The notes under the pieces were generated by a model. That model searched no databases. It saw only the letters and a program-made list of their open reading frames with translations, and had not been told where the DNA came from. This document shows positions 1 through 9,357 of a DNA stretch of 64,000 nt, one piece after another. This DNA comes from CAWGYT01 sp963826795 (GTDB taxonomy: Bacteria; Planctomycetota; Planctomycetia; Pirellulales; Pirellulaceae). Location of the stretch: the NCBI GenBank assembly GCA_963826795.1, contig CAWGYT010000009.1:620001-684000 (forward strand), in the 5' to 3' direction. A program made the position numbers and the translations under genes. How positions within the stretch are numbered: position 1 is the first letter of the stretch; the number at the start of each line of letters is the position of its first letter.

Positions 1-531
1 TCCAGCGCTGGCGCGACGCTGACCCTGGTCGGATCCGAGCGGGACGTGACGGTCCGATTTCCCGCCGCCGGGCACCCGATCTCGGTCACGGGACTTGACG
101 ACGCCGCGGACGATCCTGATTGGAATCCCGCCCTTGATTTCATGCGCACCGTCACGCGTCAGCTCAGGGGTTCGTCACACGCACCCGCGTCCGCGGTCCA
201 CGAGACGGGCTCGCCGGCCACCTGGAACGAAGTCTGCCGCACGTTGGAAATTACGGATGCGGTCCAGCGCAGCATTCAGAAGCGGCGCACGATTGAGTTG
301 TACCATGAGCAGGTGACCGAGCAGGAAACGTTCAAGAGCGTGATGGCCGCTGGCGGCTGTGCGATGCTGCTATGGGTCGTTGTGTTGTTGATGATCGCGG
401 GGGTGGTCGAAGGCCTAAATTTGCCGCTCCGCGAAACCGCCGTGTGGGGGCTTTGGCCGCTGCTGCTGTTTGCCCCGCTGGCGATTTTTCTGGGCCTGCA
501 ATTGCTGCAACTCGTGTTTCCCCGGCAATGA
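1..531 (+). CDS. Gfo/Idh/MocA-like dehydrogenase, C-terminal part (5' truncated)
   Basis: The frame is open from the first base of the window, so the start lies upstream; 176 residues are visible. The segment around TWNEVCRTLEITDAVQRS, followed by a basic stretch (QKRRTIEL), resembles the last helix of the GFO/IDH/MocA substrate domain. Two hydrophobic segments follow, at visible residues about 118-138 and 149-172, so the protein would be tethered to the membrane by its C-terminus. That tail occurs, from memory, on some planctomycete sugar-type NAD(P)-dependent dehydrogenases. The nucleotide-binding domain is outside the window, so the family call is inference from the C-terminal third only. 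An unrelated two-TM protein is the alternative. Confidence 0.6.
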   Translation, partial: SSAGATLTLVGSERDVTVRFPAAGHPISVTGLDDAADDPDWNPALDFMRTVTRQLRGSSHAPASAVHETGSPATWNEVCRTLEITDAVQRSIQKRRTIELYHEQVTEQETFKSVMAAGGCAMLLWVVVLLMIAGVVEGLNLPLRETAVWGLWPLLLFAPLAIFLGLQLLQLVFPRQ

Positions 532-719
532 CGACCGGAGTCCTCCATCGCCGTCGATCCAGGACTCGTCAGGGCGAGATTTGAAGGTCGGAGGCGTCCT
601 TTTTTCGGTGTTTGGCGTTTTTACCGCAGGCGCCGACACGGCACCGGTTCGCGTTATAATGCTCGCTCGAAGAACACGTGTCGATTGTTTCTCGTTTTGG
701 ACTTTGTCGAGCTGGCATC

Positions 720-1427
720 ATGAAATGGTCTGTTGGATTGGGAAGCGTTGTGGTGGGATCCGCGGTAATCGGCACGGTCGTGCTAGGAGTACTGGCCGCA
801 CCCGTCGAAGCTCAGGATGACGCGGGATTCGTTTCACTGACGAACGGGCGGGATCTGAGCGGCTGGAAAACAGGTCCGGACAACGCGTGGGTCGTCGAAA
901 ACGGCGAGCTGACCGTTCGTCGCGAGTTTGACGGCCAGGAACACAACCAGGACTATTTGTGGACGACGGAGACCTACGGGGATTTCGTCTTGGAGTTGGA
1001 ATTCAAAGTCGCCGAGAACACGAACAGCGGGATCTTCATTCGGACCTCGGACCTGAAGGATCCGGTGTACACGGGAATTGAGATCCAGGTTGCCAATTCG
1101 CACGGGCGCACGGAGTTGAGCCGAACGGGGACGGCCGGAGCCATTTACGACGCGTTGGCGCCCTCGGCCAACGCGCTCAAGCCACCTGGCGAATGGAATC
1201 AGTGTGTGGTTCGCTGCGAGGGTCCGCGAGTTCGGGTGACGCTCAACGGGCAGCGAGTGGTGGACCTGAATTTGGACGACTGGTCAACACCGCACGAAAA
1301 TCCCGACGGAAGTCGCAACAAGTTTGCCACGGCCTTGAAGGATTTTTCGCGAACGGGCTACGTGGGACTACAGGATCACGGTCGGCCCGTTTGGTACCGC
1401 AAGATTCGCGTGAAGCGGCTCGATTAA
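720..1427 (+). CDS. Secreted DUF1080 (3-keto-disaccharide hydrolase-like) protein
   Basis: A 235-residue protein. Residues 1 to about 30 form a signal peptide with a long hydrophobic core ending PVEAQ, so the product is exported. The rest is one DUF1080/LamG-like beta-sandwich: FVSLTNGRDLSGWK opens the domain, a NSGIFIRT-type strand follows, and it closes with GYVGLQDHG and WYRKIRVK. This family is strongly expanded in planctomycetes; characterised members act on 3-keto-sugars, but no substrate can be read here. An upstream in-frame GTG at 678 would add 14 residues before the signal peptide, so the ATG at 720 is preferred. Its stop overlaps the convergent gene by 3 bases. Confidence 0.85.
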   Translation: MKWSVGLGSVVVGSAVIGTVVLGVLAAPVEAQDDAGFVSLTNGRDLSGWKTGPDNAWVVENGELTVRREFDGQEHNQDYLWTTETYGDFVLELEFKVAENTNSGIFIRTSDLKDPVYTGIEIQVANSHGRTELSRTGTAGAIYDALAPSANALKPPGEWNQCVVRCEGPRVRVTLNGQRVVDLNLDDWSTPHENPDGSRNKFATALKDFSRTGYVGLQDHGRPVWYRKIRVKRLD

Positions 1428-2557
1428 GGCCGCGTGTCTTTCGACGATCCCTCGGACCGTTTCTGCCGGGCCAGAAGCACGTCGTCGATCTGCTTCAAGA
1501 GCTCGTTGCGCTCTCGCGCGTCGCCCACGAACTCCTTGCTCGTGACACGATTGCGAAGTTGCTCCAGCAGCCCGGTCGTGGCCTTGAATTGCTGCTCGGT
1601 CTGGCTGCCATCGTCCTGGCCCGTGAAGGCCATGCCGAGTCCCAGGCTGAGGTTTCCGACGTCCAACATCGTGATTCGCACGAACAGTTCCATCGCCTCG
1701 GTTGGGCCGAGCGGACCGGACTGATTCAATTCCGATTCAATTTTCTGGCGTTCGCGGGCCAACTCCTGCGAGGTTTTCTCGGTCGCGCCGGCAAGCTCGG
1801 CTTGACGCGTTTCAAATTCGGCGGCGGCGCCCTCCAGATCCTTTTCGACGTTCTCCCAGGCCTTCAACGCCGCTTCGGTCGCTTCGTCCAGATTCCGGGG
1901 TTGGTCCTGAGCCTTGTTTTCGGACGAGCTACTGTCCGCGGGCGCGCTGCTGGGCAAGGTCGTATAGGCCGATCTCGTGCGGTCCGTTTTGGGGGCAGCC
2001 GATCGGGATGCCGGTTGCGATCCCCGCCCAAAGAAAAGGCGGCCCAAGGTGCTCAGCGGCAGAGTTCCTTCGCCAATTTCGGCCGTGGCCGTGCTGCCGG
2101 CCGGCTTCGTCGACGAGGCCCCTTCGCTGGATGTCGACGAGTTCCACGGGCGTGACGTGACCGTCGGAGTTGATGATTCGGTGTCGGCGCCGCGAGACGA
2201 GTATTCTGAGTGGGGTCGCGTGTCGTTGACGACTTCCGACAGGTCCAGATTGACGTCCGGACGGGGCGGCAGCTCAGGCTTGGCTTCCACGGTCGTCTGC
2301 CTGGCGGTCTGGAACCACTCGGCGAGATTTTCCTGTTGCGGGGACTTGGCCGGCAGGCGGCGGGACAGTCCCAGCACCTCCTGGCCTTCCGTGAAGAGCT
2401 CGTCGTACGTGGGACGGTCAGTGCGATAGACGTTGTAGATCTGAATCCGGTAGTGGCGGGCCAGCGTCTCCACCTCTTGGCTGGACACCGTCGTCGTCGG
2501 CACGTCCACGGCGGCAACTTCGCCCATCAAGGCATAGCAAATGACAAATCCCAGCAT
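1424..2557 (-). CDS. Exported protein of unknown function with Ser/Thr-rich linker and coiled coil
   Basis: A 377-residue protein I do not recognise. The first 16 or so residues (MLGFVICYALMGEVAA) look like a short signal peptide. A small folded region follows, including ARHYRIQIYNVYRTDRPTYD. Residues about 110-215 are low-complexity and rich in Ser, Thr, Pro and Ala. Residues about 225-280 are charged and heptad-like (EATEAALKAWENVEKDLEG and onward), predicting a coiled coil. The C-terminal 90 residues are helical and polar. It is convergent with the DUF1080 gene and overlaps its stop. The frame keeps planctomycete-like codon use over its whole length, which supports it being real. Confidence 0.65.
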   Translation of the reverse strand: MLGFVICYALMGEVAAVDVPTTTVSSQEVETLARHYRIQIYNVYRTDRPTYDELFTEGQEVLGLSRRLPAKSPQQENLAEWFQTARQTTVEAKPELPPRPDVNLDLSEVVNDTRPHSEYSSRGADTESSTPTVTSRPWNSSTSSEGASSTKPAGSTATAEIGEGTLPLSTLGRLFFGRGSQPASRSAAPKTDRTRSAYTTLPSSAPADSSSSENKAQDQPRNLDEATEAALKAWENVEKDLEGAAAEFETRQAELAGATEKTSQELARERQKIESELNQSGPLGPTEAMELFVRITMLDVGNLSLGLGMAFTGQDDGSQTEQQFKATTGLLEQLRNRVTSKEFVGDARERNELLKQIDDVLLARQKRSEGSSKDTRP

Positions 2558-3058
2558 GTTCTTCTCTCACAGGATACGAACTAAGGGGCCGAGTTCGGAG
2601 AAGTCGATCGTCTCCGGTACACACCTTGAAACCTAGGCTGGCCCGGCGAGGTGTCAATTCGAAGCCTGGTCGGGTTTGAGATTTTCTGATCGCGCGATCG
2701 CCCGTTCAAGATTCGAGCACTTTTTACGGCGGCCGGCCTTCTTCCGCGCGGCTCGCCGACATACGGGCATGTTCAGGGCTCCCGACGGATCGGGGCGTGG
2801 CGGGGCGGGGCGGGTAGGTTTTCGATGCGGTAGCGGCCGGGGTGTCGAGGATTTTATCGCATTCGCGCGCTGGAAGTCGAACTCCGGAGTTGCCTCGCAA
2901 CTTTTCTCTCGCCTAGAATACGGACTTGGTCGACCTGCCGAGTTCCCGGGAGGTGTCTGGAAACCTGAACGAACTGCGACGCCATGGTTTCTGGCAGTGC
3001 CCCTGACCGGGCGCCCGAAGGTCGGCAACGTCATCCGCCCCGATCAGGAGTCACGTCC
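2558..3058. other. Intergenic region, about 500 bp
   Basis: No convincing gene. It separates the divergent exported-protein gene (minus) from the receiver-HATPase gene (plus) and must hold both promoters. A G-rich tract lies near 2790-2820 (runs of four G separated by CGT or C). No standard promoter boxes stand out. An AGGAG ribosome binding site at 3046-3050 belongs to the downstream gene. Confidence 0.5.
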
Positions 3059-3958
3059 ATGCCATTTGTCTTGTTAGTCGATGACTCGCCCGTCGAACGG
3101 AAGCTGGTCGGTGGGCTGATGCAAAAAGAACTCGATTGGCTGGTCGAGCATGCCAGCAGCGGCACCGAGGCCCTGACCAGCATGCAGCTTTCGCTTCCCG
3201 ATCTGTTGATCACCGACCTCATGATGCCTGAAATGGACGGGCTGCAACTTGTCACCGAAGTCCGCGAACGGTATCCCCAGGTTCCCGTGATTCTGATCAC
3301 CGCACACGGTAGCGAAACGCTGGCGGTCGAAGCCTTGGAACGAGGCGCCGCCAGCTACGTTCCGAAATCGCAGCTCAAGGCCAAGTTGATGGATACGGCC
3401 CGCCAGGTCCTGGCGCTGTCCGGCGACGATCGTGTTTACGCTCGATTGCTCGAACGCATGTTTCACTCCGAAGCCTCCTTCGAGATCCCCAATGACCCCG
3501 CCTTGATCGAACGCTCGGTGGAACATGTCGTTTGGCAGATCGCCGGCATGAAACTCTGTGATCCGGCCACTCGACGCTGTATTGCCGTGGCAATGGAAGA
3601 AGCCATGCTCAACGCGTTCCTGCACGGCAATCTGGAATTGACGCCCGAGGAGGCTCAGAGCGTCCGCGCGGTGACGCTGCAAGGCGACATGTGTGACTTG
3701 GTGGCGCAGCGATGCGAGCAGGACGCGATCCGCAACCGCACGATCTTTCTTGGTTACAAGTTAAATCGCGAGTTTGGCCGCATCATCATTCGCGACGCGG
3801 GCCAGGGTTTCGAAACGACTTCCATTCCCGCCTCCGGCGATCCGGACGCGATCGAAGCCGAGCAAGGCCGAGGCTTGGTACTGATCAAGAATTTCATGGA
3901 CGAAGTCACGTTCAACGAACGGGGCAATGAATTGACGATGCTCAAGCGCTGGAGATAG
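3059..3958 (+). CDS. Response regulator with C-terminal serine-kinase-type HATPase domain
   Basis: A 299-residue two-domain regulator. Residues 1-120 form a receiver domain with the acidic pair D8-D9, phospho-acceptor D53 (LLITDLMMP), T81 and K103. Residues about 140-299 form a GHKL ATPase of the RsbW/SpoIIAB anti-sigma kinase type: N box EEAMLNAFLHGN at about 180-191, G1 box DAGQGFE near 246, G2 box GRGLVLIKN near 270. Phosphorylation of the receiver would be expected to control a partner-switching kinase acting on an anti-sigma antagonist, but no partner is encoded nearby. The ATG at 3059 is chosen because AGGAG sits 8 bases upstream. Confidence 0.88.
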   Translation: MPFVLLVDDSPVERKLVGGLMQKELDWLVEHASSGTEALTSMQLSLPDLLITDLMMPEMDGLQLVTEVRERYPQVPVILITAHGSETLAVEALERGAASYVPKSQLKAKLMDTARQVLALSGDDRVYARLLERMFHSEASFEIPNDPALIERSVEHVVWQIAGMKLCDPATRRCIAVAMEEAMLNAFLHGNLELTPEEAQSVRAVTLQGDMCDLVAQRCEQDAIRNRTIFLGYKLNREFGRIIIRDAGQGFETTSIPASGDPDAIEAEQGRGLVLIKNFMDEVTFNERGNELTMLKRWR

Positions 3959-4183
3959 GCTCCGCGCCTCGTGAATGATCGCTTGCGAAGGGCCTCACGC
4001 CACAAGATGCGTGAGCTGCCAACTGGCGAGGCATCGGCGGCCGGCTGCAAGCTCGGCTATGCTCCAATCCTCGTCCGTTCTACAATGGGGCCGACTTGTC
4101 GCCGGCGGACGGCAAATCAAGCGTCCGGGCGGCTGTCGCCGGGGCACGCGGATCCGGACCCCCTCAGAGACATTTCGCAGCGC

Positions 4184-6199
4184 ATGACGAACCACAAATA
4201 TCTCACCGCGCCCGTCGCCAGTTCGGAGATGCCCAAGGGCGTTCCCTACATCATCGGGAACGAAGCCGCCGAGCGATTCAGTTTTTACGGGATGAAGGCG
4301 ATCCTGACGATCTTCATGGTCGACTACCTTCATCTCATGAACAACTCGTTCCAAGAGACGGGGATGACCAACTCGGAGGCCACCGAGAAGTACCACATGT
4401 TTACGGCCTTCGTGTACTTCACGCCGATCGCCGGAGCGCTTCTGTCCGACACGGTTTTGGGGAAATATCGCACGATTCTCTCGCTCTCGATCGTCTATTG
4501 CCTGGGCCACCTGGCGCTGGCCTTCATCGGTGCCCCGCCGATGAGCGCCGCGATGTGGCTGATGTCAGGGTTGGTCTTGATCGGAGTCGGCTCGGGCGGA
4601 ATCAAGCCCTGTGTCTCGGCCCACGTGGGAGACCAATTCGGCAAGACGAATCAACATTTGCTCAGCAAAGTATTTCAGTGGTTCTATTTTTCGATCAATC
4701 TCGGCTCGTTCGTCTCCACACTGCTCACGCCGTGGCTGCTGGAACACTACGGACCTCATTTGGCGTTTGGGGTCCCCGGGATTCTGATGGCCTTGGCCAC
4801 GCTGCTGTTCTGGATGGGCAGAAACGTATTCGTCCACATCCCCCCGGGAGGCACGCGATTTCTGAAAGAGTCGTTCAGCTGGGAAGGCATTTCGGCCTTG
4901 CTGAAGCTGGCCATCTTGTTCGCCTTCGTGGCTGTCTTCTGGGCCTTGTTTGATCAAACGGGTTCGTCATGGGTCCTACAGGCCAAGGACCTCGATCGCA
5001 ACTGGCTTGGGATCAATTGGCTCGAATCCCAGATTCAGGCCGTTAATCCGATTTTGGTCCTGATCCTGATTCCGCTGTTTCAGCTGGTCATTTATCCCGC
5101 CGTGGGCACGGTCTGTCGCGTGACCCCGATTCGCAAGATCGGCATTGGCCTGTTCGTGATGGTCGGTGGCTTTGCGATCGTGTCGATCTTGCAGAACCGA
5201 GTGGATGCGGGACTTCGGCCTTCGATCGCCTGGCAGTTCATGGCCTACATGGTACTGACCGCCTCGGAAGTGATGGTCTCCATCACCTGCCTGGAGTTCG
5301 CCTACACGCAAGCGCCGAAAAACATGAAGTCGGTCGTGATGGCCCTTTACCTGTTTTCGATCTCGGCCGGTAACGTGTTCACTGCCGTCGTTAATAACTA
5401 CATCCAGACGCCGGCGATCACCTCCGTGGCGGCCGACTTGGAGCTGGGCGAACTCAAGCCGGGAGCGTTGCTGGCAAGCTCGCGCTGGAAGCCGCGTTTC
5501 GAACAGATCGACGGGAGTCCCACCATTCGCGAGGCAGGCGCGGATGGCCAATTCGAAACGAGCGACGATGTGATCGTGGCACTGAACTCCGAGGGTCAGA
5601 TCGCTGAGGTCCGGACAGGATCGGATGCCGCCTTCAACCAGGCCGCTCAACGGATTGAGGACGCCTTCTTCGCCTCGTCCGATGTCGACGCCGAGCGTTC
5701 CCTGGCCTCGGACGCAGACGGCAATGCGCTGATCGGCGGCCTGGTCGATCAGTTCGGCAACCCAATCGTCTACAAGCTGCAATCGCGCGACAGCTATCAA
5801 CTAATCTCAAACGGAGCCGATCGCGAGCCGACGACTCAGTGGGACCTGGTCCTCACCGGCACCGTGGCTCGGAGCGCTGAATCCTCCGGCAATGCTCAAT
5901 CGTCCGGCGACACTGCCTACTTCAGCTGGCTGGACCGACGGATTATTGAATTGCGAAGCGACGGTGATGAAACTCGGGCTGCCGTTGTGCGGCAAGAGAT
6001 CCTGCAAGCCCGCGGGGCCGGGAAGGACACGAAGCTCAGCCGGAGCTTGACGGTCGGAGGTCGTACGCTGTTGGAGGGAGCGGCCTACTTCTGGTTCTGG
6101 ACCCAATGCATTCTGGCGACGGCGATCCTGTTCGTCCCAGTCGGCATCTTGTATCGAGAGCGAACGTACATCCAAGACGAGGTTGAGGTCGGGCACTGA
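4184..6199 (+). CDS. POT/PTR2-family proton-dependent oligopeptide transporter with large periplasmic insertion
   Basis: A 671-residue inner-membrane MFS transporter. The proton-coupling motif ExxERFxxYG appears as NEAAERFSFYG near residue 27, and the PTR2 signature as GSGGIKPCVSAHVGDQF. About 400 residues of helices are followed by an insertion at about 405-622, then the last hydrophobic helix (FWFWTQCILATAILFVPVG). The insertion contains GADGQFETSDD, then GLVDQFGNPIVYKL and a Y-LISNGAD motif, which resemble the C-terminal Ca-binding part of type II secretion major pseudopilins (GspG). Typical bacterial POT proteins are about 500 residues, so the extra length is this insert. The ATG at 4184 is preferred to GTG 3971, which lies in a non-conserved leader. 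Confidence 0.88.
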   Translation: MTNHKYLTAPVASSEMPKGVPYIIGNEAAERFSFYGMKAILTIFMVDYLHLMNNSFQETGMTNSEATEKYHMFTAFVYFTPIAGALLSDTVLGKYRTILSLSIVYCLGHLALAFIGAPPMSAAMWLMSGLVLIGVGSGGIKPCVSAHVGDQFGKTNQHLLSKVFQWFYFSINLGSFVSTLLTPWLLEHYGPHLAFGVPGILMALATLLFWMGRNVFVHIPPGGTRFLKESFSWEGISALLKLAILFAFVAVFWALFDQTGSSWVLQAKDLDRNWLGINWLESQIQAVNPILVLILIPLFQLVIYPAVGTVCRVTPIRKIGIGLFVMVGGFAIVSILQNRVDAGLRPSIAWQFMAYMVLTASEVMVSITCLEFAYTQAPKNMKSVVMALYLFSISAGNVFTAVVNNYIQTPAITSVAADLELGELKPGALLASSRWKPRFEQIDGSPTIREAGADGQFETSDDVIVALNSEGQIAEVRTGSDAAFNQAAQRIEDAFFASSDVDAERSLASDADGNALIGGLVDQFGNPIVYKLQSRDSYQLISNGADREPTTQWDLVLTGTVARSAESSGNAQSSGDTAYFSWLDRRIIELRSDGDETRAAVVRQEILQARGAGKDTKLSRSLTVGGRTLLEGAAYFWFWTQCILATAILFVPVGILYRERTYIQDEVEVGH

Positions 6200-6289
6200 G
6201 CGGCTCGATCGCGTTCATCCTGGCGAATCGAATCGCCATGAGTTCAGTTTAAGGGAACGAACGTCCCACGCCACGGAACGGTTTTCGCA

Positions 6290-8347
6290 ATGAGCAAGCG
6301 AGATCTCCGCCGCCGAAAGCAAAAGCTGCGTCAGCGGCAGCCGGCCTCTCCGACATCCAGCGTTCGCGAAGTTGGCCCGATCGAGCGGGACTTCGCCGAA
6401 GCGATTCGCCACTACCAGTCGGGACGCTTGGAAGCCGCGCACGACGGGTTTTGTCGCGTCCTCAAGCAACAGCCGCAACATCTGGACGCCTGGCACCTCT
6501 TGGGGATGGTCATGTTTCAGGCGGGTGATGGCCCCGCCGCGCTCGAATGCTTGAATCACGCCCTCGCGGCGACGACGTCACCACCGGCCGAGCTGCTAAG
6601 CAATCTCGGGCTGGTGCATCGCTCATTGGGCGACCTGGAGTCGGCTCGCGATGCCCTGCAGCGCGCGGTATCCGACCAGCCGACGCTGTCCAATGCCTGG
6701 AACAATCTGGGAACGGTCTTGCTGGAATCGCGTGAGTACGCTCAGGCGGAAACATGTTTCCGGAAGACGCTTGAACTCTGCGCGACCCACGTGAATGCCC
6801 ACACGAATCTCGGCACCAGCCTTCAGCACCAACGTCGCTACCTCGAGGCCCAGGCTTGCCATGAGCGGGCCCTGGAACTCAACCCGCAAGACGCCAAAGC
6901 GCTCAACAACATCGGGATTTGTCTCCGCTCGCAGCGCCGCTACGACGCTGCGCTGGAAGCGTTTCAGCGTGCTCATGAGCTCATGCCGAATGCCGAGGAG
7001 GTGCAGATCAACCTGGGACGCACGCTCGTCAGCCTGGCCCGGCTGGATGAGGCGATCGAGTGTTTCCAGCAGCTGATCGTTCGGCGTCCGGACTCCGCCG
7101 CGTGCCATCATCACCTGGGCCACGCCTTGGAGCTTGCCCAGCGACATGACGAAGCAATGGCCGCGTTTGAAAAGTCAATCTCGCTGGATCCTGACTACGC
7201 GCATGGACACAGCGCGCTCGGCTCCGCCCGCTTGCGACGCGGACAGAGCGACGAGGCGATTCAGTTGTTTCGACAGGCCTTGCAGTTGCGCCCCGATCTA
7301 CACGAAACTCATAGCAATTTGCTGTTTATTCTGAGTGGCGATGATCGAGTGACGCCGCGCGAGCTGTACGACGAGCACGTTCGTTGGGGTGAGCGGCATG
7401 GAACGGTTTCCGAAGTCTTCGTCGACTACCCCCAGACGCGCGACCCGGACCGTCGGTTACGCATCGGCTACGTTTCCCCAGACCTGCGGGAACACGCGGT
7501 GGCACGTTTTTTTGAACCGGTCTTGAATCACCACGATTCCAGCCAAGTCGAAACGTTTTGTTACGCGCAGGTTCAGGATCCCGATCATGTTACCGAGCGG
7601 CTCAGGAGCCGCGCCGACCATTGGCGGCCAACTTGCGGGCATTCCTATCGTCAAGTCGCGGAAATGATTCATCGGGACCGAATCGATCTGCTTGTCGATT
7701 TGGCCGGGCACACGGCCGGAAACCGCCTCGTCTCGTTCGCGTACCGCCCCGCGCCCGTCCAACTCACGTGGCTTGGCTACCCGAATACGACGGGCCTGCC
7801 GGCGATGGATTACCGGTTGACCAGCGAGGTCCAGGATCCGCCGGGGGAAGAAGCGTTTCATACGGAGCGACTGGTGCGGCTTCCAGGCGGCACGAACTGT
7901 TACGCGCCGCCTACCGAATCGCCCCCGATCGGTCCCTTGCCCGTCGACCGAGTCGGCTGGATCACGTTCGGTTCGCTGCACCGTCCCGACAAGATTTCGC
8001 CCGCGGTTTACGACCTCTGGGCCGATGTGATGCACGCCAATCCGAACGCACGGTTACTGCTCTTCAACACGAGGTTCGATCGCGCCTCGACAGAACAGGC
8101 GACGCGACAATTGTCGGCCCGAGGTCTCACTCCGGATCGATTTGAAGTACGACGAAAGACGAATGCGTCGCACTATTTGGAGCTCTATCGAGAAATCGAC
8201 ATCGCCCTGGACGTCTTTCCCTGGAACGGTGGCACCACGACGCGTGAGGCACTGTGGATGGGCGCCGCCGTCATCGGCCTCCTCGGAACGCGGCGCAGGC
8301 GCGGGGCACCGCCGCCACGCTGCATTACGCGGGACTTCCGGATCTGA
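6290..8347 (+). CDS. TPR-repeat O-GlcNAc transferase (SPY/OGT-like), C-terminus frameshifted
   Basis: As read, 685 residues. After a basic N-terminus, residues about 30-350 hold roughly nine TPR repeats (for example NAWNNLGTVLLESREYAQAE). From about residue 375 comes the glycosyltransferase-41 catalytic region: RIGYVSPDLREHAVARFF, then the TFGSLHRPDKISP block, then DVFPWNGGTTTREALWMG. This family transfers GlcNAc or related sugars to proteins and can sit in glycan clusters. After AAVIGLLG the frame turns to arginine-rich nonsense and stops at 8347, while the expected ending continues in another frame to 8541. Neighbouring WbqC, sulfotransferase and aminotransferase genes support a cell-surface glycan role. 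Confidence 0.85.
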   Translation: MSKRDLRRRKQKLRQRQPASPTSSVREVGPIERDFAEAIRHYQSGRLEAAHDGFCRVLKQQPQHLDAWHLLGMVMFQAGDGPAALECLNHALAATTSPPAELLSNLGLVHRSLGDLESARDALQRAVSDQPTLSNAWNNLGTVLLESREYAQAETCFRKTLELCATHVNAHTNLGTSLQHQRRYLEAQACHERALELNPQDAKALNNIGICLRSQRRYDAALEAFQRAHELMPNAEEVQINLGRTLVSLARLDEAIECFQQLIVRRPDSAACHHHLGHALELAQRHDEAMAAFEKSISLDPDYAHGHSALGSARLRRGQSDEAIQLFRQALQLRPDLHETHSNLLFILSGDDRVTPRELYDEHVRWGERHGTVSEVFVDYPQTRDPDRRLRIGYVSPDLREHAVARFFEPVLNHHDSSQVETFCYAQVQDPDHVTERLRSRADHWRPTCGHSYRQVAEMIHRDRIDLLVDLAGHTAGNRLVSFAYRPAPVQLTWLGYPNTTGLPAMDYRLTSEVQDPPGEEAFHTERLVRLPGGTNCYAPPTESPPIGPLPVDRVGWITFGSLHRPDKISPAVYDLWADVMHANPNARLLLFNTRFDRASTEQATRQLSARGLTPDRFEVRRKTNASHYLELYREIDIALDVFPWNGGTTTREALWMGAAVIGLLGTRRRRGAPPPRCITRDFRI

Positions 8348-8541
8348 TCGCCACCACGCCCACGGAATACGTCGAACTCGCGACCCGCCTCGCCCATTCG
8401 CCTCGGCGGCTTCGCGAGCTGCGTCAAACGCTGCGTCCGCAGTTGCTGAATACGATCTGCGATGCTTCGCGATTTACGCAGCAGTTGGAAGCCGCTTTCC
8501 GTGACCTGTGGCGCCGTTACTGCGCTCAGCACGCGGCTTAG
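8288..8541 (+). pseudogene. Displaced C-terminal segment of the O-GlcNAc transferase
   Basis: In the frame one base off from the gene above, ATLHYAGLPDLIATTPTEYV and a helical tail (ASRFTQQLEAAFRDLWRR) match the usual last 80 residues of OGT/SPY-like enzymes. Comparing the distance between the two conserved blocks with the family's usual spacing suggests that a single base is missing between about 8288 and 8310. With that base restored the gene would end at 8541, overlapping the convergent WbqC-like gene by 4 bases. Confidence 0.75.
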
Positions 8542-9338
8542 GTCGCGTGTCGGTATCGCACTCCGTTGCCCCGAGTTACGGCGCGGTTCGGTTCGGCCGT
8601 GGCCGCGTTGCCAGACCTGCCCCGGTCGTCGAACGGATCCGGCAGCCGGTTCCAGCGAGCTCGCAATTCGTCGCGCGAATTCCACATCAGGACGTCAATA
8701 ATCGAGAGACTCGCGACAAACTCGTAGGGAGGACACGCGTACGAGAATTGCAGCGGCGATTGCAGGGCGAGCTGGATTCCATGTTGCTCGAATCGCTCGG
8801 CCGAGTACAGATCGTGCCCGCCCGGCGGATTCAGGTAGCGATCGGCGCCAAGTGCCTCCGCCACGTGCAGGGCCCAGTCACCGGGCTCGTGGATCGGGCC
8901 CAAGGGAAGGTTCAATTCCGACAGGTAGACATAGTCGAATCGCAGCCCTAGCTCGCAGCATATCTCGGCGAGGATCCCGACGTTCAACCGCGCCAGAAGG
9001 GGATTGTGTTGCTGGAGGCAACGAGTGACCAAAGCAACCGTATCGGCGTAGAACGGGGCGTGCTTGTGATAATGCTGCAGCTGGCGAGGGATTCGCTCAC
9101 GCCAGCTGGAATCTTCCGCGATGCGGATCCGATCGATCGGCGTGGCACGGGGCTGTTTGGAGATCGGTACGCTCACATACTGCCAACCGGCTTGAGGATG
9201 CAAGATGCGATTTCGATGCATCCACCCGCGTCGGATGTATTGAGCGGTATCGAACACGACCCACAGGTCCGTCTGGCAAATGAGGTCAAAATAGCCCAGG
9301 TACGGAAAGAAGTAGGGCTGCATCAAAGCGAGCGTCAT
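8538..9338 (-). CDS. WbqC-family protein
   Basis: A 266-residue protein. The N-terminus MQPYFFPYLGYFDLI and the block FDTAQYIRRGWMHRNRI are the hallmark of the WbqC family, as are YLSELNLPLG and the later PGGHDLYSAERF. WbqC-like proteins occur in O-antigen and polysaccharide clusters, where their exact reaction is unresolved; some are linked to sugar-nucleotide acyl or amino modification. It is convergent with the OGT-like gene and lies before a sulfotransferase. The last 40 residues are polar and not conserved in character. Product name confident, activity unknown. Confidence 0.85.
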   Translation of the reverse strand: MTLALMQPYFFPYLGYFDLICQTDLWVVFDTAQYIRRGWMHRNRILHPQAGWQYVSVPISKQPRATPIDRIRIAEDSSWRERIPRQLQHYHKHAPFYADTVALVTRCLQQHNPLLARLNVGILAEICCELGLRFDYVYLSELNLPLGPIHEPGDWALHVAEALGADRYLNPPGGHDLYSAERFEQHGIQLALQSPLQFSYACPPYEFVASLSIIDVLMWNSRDELRARWNRLPDPFDDRGRSGNAATAEPNRAVTRGNGVRYRHAT

Positions 9339-9357
9339 CCGAGGTTCCCCAGGCGCA

